Of a stretch of 64,000 nt of DNA, positions 54,895 through 64,000 are shown piece by piece. How positions within the stretch are numbered: position 1 is the first letter of the stretch; each line of letters starts with the position of its first letter. Source of the stretch: Actinomycetospora sp. NBRC 106378 (GTDB lineage: Bacteria; Actinomycetota; Actinomycetes; Mycobacteriales; Pseudonocardiaceae); contig NZ_BSTT01000003.1 of the NCBI RefSeq assembly GCF_030269685.1, positions 248,001-312,000 of the forward strand. The letters run 5' to 3'. The notes below the pieces were generated by a model. That model had not been told where the DNA came from. It ran no database searches and saw only the letters and a program-made list of their open reading frames with translations. Position numbers and translations under genes: made by a program.

Positions 54895-55614
54895 GTGAGC
54901 CCCGTGCGCGAGCTGCTCTGGTCGACCTTCCTGCCCTGGGCCCGGATTCCCGGCACGCCGTCGTACCGCACGGTGGAGGCCCCCGCCGACCTGCCCGGGT
55001 ACCGCCCGTACGCGGGGGACCACGAACTCCCCGGGGCCACGGTCGACGACACCCGGTCCCGCCGTGTGTACGCCCGCATCCTGGCCGCGGAACCCGAGCG
55101 GGTGGCCGAGGCCGCGGCGCTGCTCGACCGGCTCGGGTTCGGGCACGGTCCCGACGACGAGGCCTGGCGCGCGGTCGGTGCCTGGTTCGCCGCCCGCGAG
55201 CCGGACGCCGTCACGCCGTCGCTCGCGCTCGACCTCGGGCTGCTCCTCGGCCGCCGGCTCGTCGAGGCCCGTGAGGGTGCCCGGTGGGCGGCCGACGCCG
55301 ACAGCGTGCAGGCCTACCCCCAGGTGGTCCTGGGGGAGAGCGGCACGGTCATCGCGCTGCCGCTGCAGGCCGTCGAGGCGCACGCCGACCTCGGCGAGGT
55401 CCTGACGACGGGTCTGGAGACCGCGGAGCACGACGCCGCCGCGGAGTTCACCGCCTGGCTCGACGAGACCCTGGCCGAGCGCGAGGGCCCGCTCGACGAC
55501 GGCGAGGTGGCCTGGATGCTCTCCGAGTGCGGCCTCGAGGAGCTGCCCGACGAGGCGCGGGAGCGGCTCGACGAGCACGCAGCCCGCACCGACCCGACGT
55601 CGGGAACGGCCTAG
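54895..55614 (+). CDS. Hypothetical protein
   Basis: A 239-residue soluble, acidic, Ala/Glu-rich protein (VRELLWSTFLPWARIPGTPSY start). No signal peptide, membrane segment or recognised motif. The C-terminal half is helical (DETLAEREGPLDDGEVAWML, EELPDEARERLDEH). GTG at 54895; 49 bp after the reductase gene, possibly co-transcribed. A copy of the dispersed TTCCCGACG motif is embedded at its 3' end. Confidence 0.6.
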   Translation: MSPVRELLWSTFLPWARIPGTPSYRTVEAPADLPGYRPYAGDHELPGATVDDTRSRRVYARILAAEPERVAEAAALLDRLGFGHGPDDEAWRAVGAWFAAREPDAVTPSLALDLGLLLGRRLVEAREGARWAADADSVQAYPQVVLGESGTVIALPLQAVEAHADLGEVLTTGLETAEHDAAAEFTAWLDETLAEREGPLDDGEVAWMLSECGLEELPDEARERLDEHAARTDPTSGTA

Positions 55615-55622
55615 AGACGCCG

Positions 55623-55657
55623 ACGGGCGGCGCTCCTCGTCGAGGAGCACCGCCCGT
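55623..55657. terminator. Bidirectional terminator before acnA
   Basis: ACGGGCGGCGCTCCTCG (55623-55639) pairs with CGAGGAGCACCGCCCGT (55641-55657) with one mismatch, which becomes a G-U pair in the minus-strand transcript. Lies between the convergent 54895 gene and acnA. Confidence 0.75.
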
Positions 55658-55671
55658 GGCAGGGGTCGTGC

Positions 55672-58506
<2,835 letters not shown>

Positions 58507-58847
58507 GCGTCTCCTCCTCGTTCCCGACGGCCCGTGGTGGGGACCCGTCGGTGCTGGCTGCTCTCGCGGCCGGTCTGCGGATGTGGTGCCCAGCGCCGCG
58601 GCCGGTCAGTCCTGGTCGGCGATGGGGTGGGCGGCTCGAGGGCCGCGCCGAACCCCTCTCGCGGGGAGTCTGTCGCACGCCCCCGGACGGCGCACCCGCA
58701 CCCCCGGACCTGCTGCGACCAGGTTACGACGATCACGCCGGGCGGGCCGGGTGCCCTGCGACACGCCCACGGGCGCGTGGTGGCGCCGCGCCGCGGACCC
58801 GAGCTGATCCACTACGGCCGCCGGTGGACGGGCCAGGGGGTGGACAG
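58507..58847. other. acnA / ripA-like divergent spacer
   Basis: 341 bp between divergent genes. It is GC-rich with several short inverted repeats, but no gene, convincing promoter hexamers or riboswitch could be recognised. Confidence 0.4.
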
Positions 58848-60170
58848 GTGGTGCGAGCGGTCGTCCTGACCGGCGTCCTGCTGCTCGCGCTCGCCGCCCC
58901 GGCCCTCGCGCAGACCCCGCCGCCCCCGCCGCCCGGCGGGAGCGCGGACGCCGCGTCCGAGGTGGGGCGGCTGGTCGGCCAGCTCTCGACCCTGCAGTCG
59001 CAGCTCGACGACCTCGCCGCGACCGCCGGACACCGCCGCGAGCTCGCGAACCGGGCGGTCGCCGACGAGAGCGCCGCGCAGGCACGCGTCGCGCAGGCCC
59101 GGGCCGACGCCACGACCGCCCGGCAGGAGGCCGACCGGGTCGCCGCGGAGGCCGAGCAGGCCCGGTCGCAGGTGGACGCCTGGGTGGCCGCCCAGTTCCA
59201 GCAGGCCGACTCCGCGAGCGTGCTCGCCGCGCTGGCCGGCACGAACGGTCCGGACGACGTGGCCGAGCGCCTGCAGCTGCAGGGCCTCGTCGCCGCCGAA
59301 CAGACCCAGGCCCTCGACGGCTACGAGCGGATGCGGGTCGACGCGGCCAACGCCGACTCGCGGGCCCGGAGGGCCGCGGCCGACGCGCAGGCCGCGGCGG
59401 ACGGGGCACGGTCGGCCGCCGACGCGGCGCGGGACCAGCTCGCCGCCGCCCAGTCCGCCGTGGCCTCCCAGCAGCAGCGCATCGCCGCGGTCACCGCGCA
59501 ACGGGCGGCCGCCCAGGCCCGGCTCGCCACGCTCGAGGCCTCCGACGCGGCCCTGGCCGCCCAACGACGGCGCGCCGAGGCCGCGCAGGCAGCTCGGGAC
59601 CAGGCGCAGAGTGCCGACGACGCCGCCCGCCGGGCGGCCGCGCAGCAGCGGCTCGCCCGCGCCGCCCCCCGACCCGCCGTGACCACGCCGGACCCACGGC
59701 CCCCGTCGGGAACGGCTCCGGCTCCGACAGCGCCTCCCGCACCCGCCGACCCCGTCGAGATCGTCATTGACCGGGCCCTCTCGGAGCTCGGCACCACCTA
59801 CGCGTGGGGCGGCGGGAACGGCCAGGGCCCGACGAAGGGCGTCCGGGACGGCGGCGTCGCGGACGCCTTCGGCGACTTCGACCGGACGGGCTTCGACTGC
59901 TCCGGGCTGATGGTCTACGCCTTCGCCGGCGTCGGGAAGCAGCTCCCGCACTACTCCGGCTACCAGGCCGACGCCGGGCCGAAGTTCCCGCTCGACCAGC
60001 GTCGCCCCGGCGACATGCTCTTCTGGGCCGACGGTGACGGCATCCACCACGTCGCGCTCTACCTGGGCGACGACATGATGGTGGAGGCCCCGGAGTCGGG
60101 GAAGGTCGTGCGGGTGACCCCCGTGCGGTTCGACGACGAGATCGTGCCGACCGTGACCCGTCTGCTCTGA
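58848..60170 (+). CDS. NlpC/P60 peptidoglycan endopeptidase (RipA-like)
   Basis: A 440-residue secreted protein: signal peptide (to about 22, ALAAPALAQ), Pro patch, long Ala/Gln-rich coiled coil (about 38-275), Pro-rich linker, then an NlpC/P60 domain with catalytic Cys in TGFDCSGLMVYAF (about 350) and His in GIHHVALYLGDDMM (about 400). Cleaves stem peptides during division. The coiled coil probably masks or positions the enzyme. GTG 58848 or 58851, after CCAGGGGGTGG. Corresponds to Rv1477/RipA. Confidence 0.92.
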   Translation: MVRAVVLTGVLLLALAAPALAQTPPPPPPGGSADAASEVGRLVGQLSTLQSQLDDLAATAGHRRELANRAVADESAAQARVAQARADATTARQEADRVAAEAEQARSQVDAWVAAQFQQADSASVLAALAGTNGPDDVAERLQLQGLVAAEQTQALDGYERMRVDAANADSRARRAAADAQAAADGARSAADAARDQLAAAQSAVASQQQRIAAVTAQRAAAQARLATLEASDAALAAQRRRAEAAQAARDQAQSADDAARRAAAQQRLARAAPRPAVTTPDPRPPSGTAPAPTAPPAPADPVEIVIDRALSELGTTYAWGGGNGQGPTKGVRDGGVADAFGDFDRTGFDCSGLMVYAFAGVGKQLPHYSGYQADAGPKFPLDQRRPGDMLFWADGDGIHHVALYLGDDMMVEAPESGKVVRVTPVRFDDEIVPTVTRLL

Positions 60171-60222
60171 AGCCCGCCACCTCACCCCACGTTGTCGGTG
60201 GGGGTGGGTACCGTCACGCCCG

Positions 60223-61307
<1,085 letters not shown>

Positions 61308-61311
<4 letters not shown>

Positions 61312-62465
61312 GCTCGGCGGAGTCCCCGTCGCGCTCCGGGCCCTCGTGGTGGCCGCGGCTGCTCGGCCGGCTCGGGGTGGCACCGGAGGAGGAAGGAGCG
61401 GGCGTTCCCGACGCCGGGTCGGCGCCGGCCGGCGAGCCGGCCGACGATCCCGGGCGTCCGGGACGTCGCGAGGGCGCGGGCGCCGAGCCGCACCCGCCGT
61501 CGCTCGCTCCCGACGGCACCCACCTCCAGGCGGCGCTGCGCACGCTCGAGCTGACCGTGCGGCGGCGGCTCGACGGGCTGCTGCAGGGCAACCACCTCGG
61601 GCTGGTCCCGGGGCCCGGGTCGGAGGCCGGGGACGCCCGGGTCTACCAGCCCGGCGACGACGTGCGACGCATGGACTGGTCGGTCACGGCCCGTACGTCC
61701 GAACCGCACATCCGCGAGACGATCGCCGACCGCGAGCTGGAGACCTGGCTCGTCGTCGACCTCTCCCCGAGCCTCGACTTCGGCACGGGCGGGTGCGAGA
61801 AGCGTGACCTGGCCGTCGCCGCCTGCGCCGCCGTGGTGCACCTGACGCAGGGCGGGGGGAACCGGATCGGCGCGGTCGTCGCCAACGGCACCGGCCTGGT
61901 GCGGCTGCCCGCGCGGGGCGGTACCGCCCACGCGCACGGCCTGATGCGGCGCATCGCAGGCACCCCGCGGGCGCCGGAGGGCACGCGCGGCGACCTCGTC
62001 GGTGCGCTCGAGGCGCTGCGCAACCCGCCCCGTCGGCGCGGGCTCGTCGTCGTGATCTCGGACTTCCTCGGCGACCCCGACTGGAGCCGGGCGCTGCGGG
62101 CGCTGGCCGTGCGCCACGACGTGCTCGCGATCGAGGTGGGCGACCTCCGCGACGAGGAGCTGCCCGACGTCGGGACGGTCGTGCTCGCCGACCCGGAGTC
62201 GGGGCACTCCCGCGAGGTGACCACCACCCCGACGCTGCGCCGCCGGTTCGCCGCGGAGGCGGCCGCGCACCGGGACCGGGTCGCCACGGCGATCCGCGCC
62301 GCCGGGGCGGGGCACCTGCGGCTGCGCACCGACCGGGACTGGATCGCCGACGTGGTCCGGTTCGTGGTCGCGCGCAAGCGGGGCTGGTCGGGGCAGGGGA
62401 CGACGGCGATCGGCGGGAGACGCAGCGGAGCGGAGCTCGACCCGGCCGGCGGGGGTCGCGGCTGA
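61308..62465 (+). CDS. DUF58 domain protein
   Basis: A 385-residue protein: low-complexity Gly/Pro/Ala N-terminal about 70 residues, then the DUF58 core with ARVYQPGDDVRRMDWSVTAR (about 110-129) and a VWA-like fold VVDLSPSLDFGTGG and VVVISDFLGD. GTG overlaps the moxR stop by 4 bp and the stop overlaps the VWA ATG. The N-terminal linker contains a copy of the TTCCCGACG motif. Matches Rv1480. Confidence 0.9.
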
Positions 62466-63433
62466 TGTTCTCGCACCCCTGGTGGCTGCTCGCGCTGGTC
62501 GTCGTCGCCGCGCTCACCGCCGCGTACGTGGTCAACGAGCGGCGTCGCCGCCGCAACACGATGCGGTTCACCAACCTCGGCGTGCTCGAGAAGATCGCGC
62601 CGAAGCGGCCCGGACGGCTGCGGCACGCCCCCGTCGCCCTGGTGCTGGTGGCGCTGACCTGCCTCGTCGTCGCCCTCGCCGGCCCGCTCGCCACCGAGCA
62701 GGTGCCGCGCAACCGCGCCACGGTGATGCTCGCGATCGACGTGTCGCTCTCGATGCGCGCCACCGACGTCAGCCCGAGCCGGCTGCAGACCGCGCAGCAG
62801 GCCGCCACCGAGTTCGTCGACCAGCTGCCGCCGGGCATCAATCTCGGCCTGGTGTCCTTCGCCGGGACCGCGACGGTGCTGGTGTCCCCGACCCGGGACC
62901 GGGAGACCGTGAAGCGCGCGATCTCGACGCTGCAGCTCGCGGAGTCCACGGCGACCGGTGAGGCGATCCAGGCGTCGCTGGCCTCGATCCGGTCGGTGGC
63001 CAGCCAGATCCAGGGGCCGGAGGAGCCGCCGCCCGGCCGGATCATCCTGCTCTCGGACGGCAAGCAGACGATCCCGTCGGACCTCGAGGCGCCGCGGGGT
63101 GCGTTCACCGCGGCCGACCAGGCGAAGCAGCAGAGCGTGCCGATCTCGGCGATCTCGTTCGGCACCGACTACGGCGAGATCGAGATCGAGGGCCGCCCGG
63201 TCCCGGTGCCGGTGGCCGACTCCGACATGCAGGAGATCGCCCGCCGCTCCGGCGGCGACTTCTCCAAGGCCGCGACGCAGCAGGACCTGCGGGCCACCTA
63301 CGACACGTTGCGCGAGCAGATCGGCTACGAGTCCCAGGAGGTCGACACCGGGGGCGACTGGCTGTTGGCCGGCGCGATCCTCGTGGTGATCGGTCTCGGG
63401 ACGGCCTTCGCGCTGGGTGCCCGGTTGCCCTGA
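62465..63433 (+). CDS. VWA-domain membrane protein
   Basis: A 322-residue BatA-type protein: two N-terminal membrane segments (about 6-22 and 58-75), a VWA domain with the metal-ion site DVSLSMRATD (DxSxS, about 95) and ILLSDGKQT, and a C-terminal membrane segment (about 298-318). Third member of the MoxR-DUF58-VWA module in the envelope; role in wall or stress homeostasis inferred from the family. Matches Rv1481. Confidence 0.92.
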   Translation: MFSHPWWLLALVVVAALTAAYVVNERRRRRNTMRFTNLGVLEKIAPKRPGRLRHAPVALVLVALTCLVVALAGPLATEQVPRNRATVMLAIDVSLSMRATDVSPSRLQTAQQAATEFVDQLPPGINLGLVSFAGTATVLVSPTRDRETVKRAISTLQLAESTATGEAIQASLASIRSVASQIQGPEEPPPGRIILLSDGKQTIPSDLEAPRGAFTAADQAKQQSVPISAISFGTDYGEIEIEGRPVPVPVADSDMQEIARRSGGDFSKAATQQDLRATYDTLREQIGYESQEVDTGGDWLLAGAILVVIGLGTAFALGARLP

Positions 63434-63446
63434 CTCACAGCGGTCG

Positions 63447-63460
63447 CCCCTACCGAGGGG
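63447..63460 (+). terminator. Short hairpin between VWA gene and fabG
   Basis: CCCCT (63447-63451) and AGGGG (63456-63460) with a 4-nt loop, 13 bp after the VWA stop. TAGCGT at 63467-63472 follows and could be the -10 of fabG. Weak on both counts. Confidence 0.35.
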
Positions 63461-63470
63461 TAGCCGATAG

Positions 63471-64000
<530 letters not shown>

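Overview
The window is GC-rich chromosomal DNA from an actinobacterium, most likely of the Pseudonocardiales (Pseudonocardia/Actinomycetospora-like; family placement is inference). Evidence: dense GTG starts, many 4-bp ATGA/GTGA gene overlaps, an mptB mannosyltransferase, an ergothioneine cluster, OpcA, and a backbone in the same order as M. tuberculosis Rv1445c-Rv1483 (pgl-opcA-zwf-tal-tkt, ctaB, qor, ctaA-region ABC transporter, mptB, sufRBDCSUT, ABC-F, acn, ripA-like, moxR, DUF58, VWA, fabG1).

Layout. 1-3.9 kb: end of an unknown gene, a TrpB2-like PLP enzyme, an Lrp/AsnC regulator, a MocR regulator and a small membrane protein. 3.9-12.1 kb (minus): pentose-phosphate operon tkt-tal-pgi-zwf-opcA-pgl. 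12.1-13.5 kb: ctaB. 13.6-18.0 kb: mobile island. An IS110-family element sits precisely inside a REP-like tandem repeat and is itself split by an IS21-family element carrying a GNAT acetyltransferase as passenger. The IS110 5' non-coding end holds a readable bridge-RNA locus: two hairpins whose 7-8 nt guide segments match the target on both sides and the element's own ends. 18.0-24.4 kb (minus): DUF559-type protein, qor, ctaA, ABC exporter, mptB. 24.5-31.0 kb (plus): complete suf Fe-S assembly operon under SufR. 31.0-35.5 kb (minus): Mrr-like restriction enzyme, class III nucleotide cyclase, universal stress protein, lycopene cyclase, conserved hypothetical. 35.6-39.8 kb (plus): ABC-F ATPase, small HTH protein, ABC exporter. 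39.9-46 kb (plus): egtABCD, a methyltransferase and an EamA transporter. 46-48.4 kb (minus): MmpS-like lipoprotein, FAD monooxygenase, CxCxxC mini-protein, TetR. 48.5-53.1 kb (plus): choline-to-glycine-betaine operon (betB, APC permease, choline oxidase). 53.2-55.6 kb: AAA-ATPase remnant, lipoprotein, an iron-regulated siderophore-interacting reductase and an unknown gene. 55.7-58.5 kb: acnA (minus). 58.8-64 kb (plus): NlpC/P60 hydrolase, MoxR-DUF58-VWA module, and the start of fabG.

The genes combine into central carbon/NADPH supply, heme A and Fe-S maturation, envelope assembly, and low-molecular-weight thiol and osmolyte protection. The accessory content is the nested transposon island, the restriction gene and the repeats. 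No tRNA, rRNA, CRISPR array or phage was recognised.
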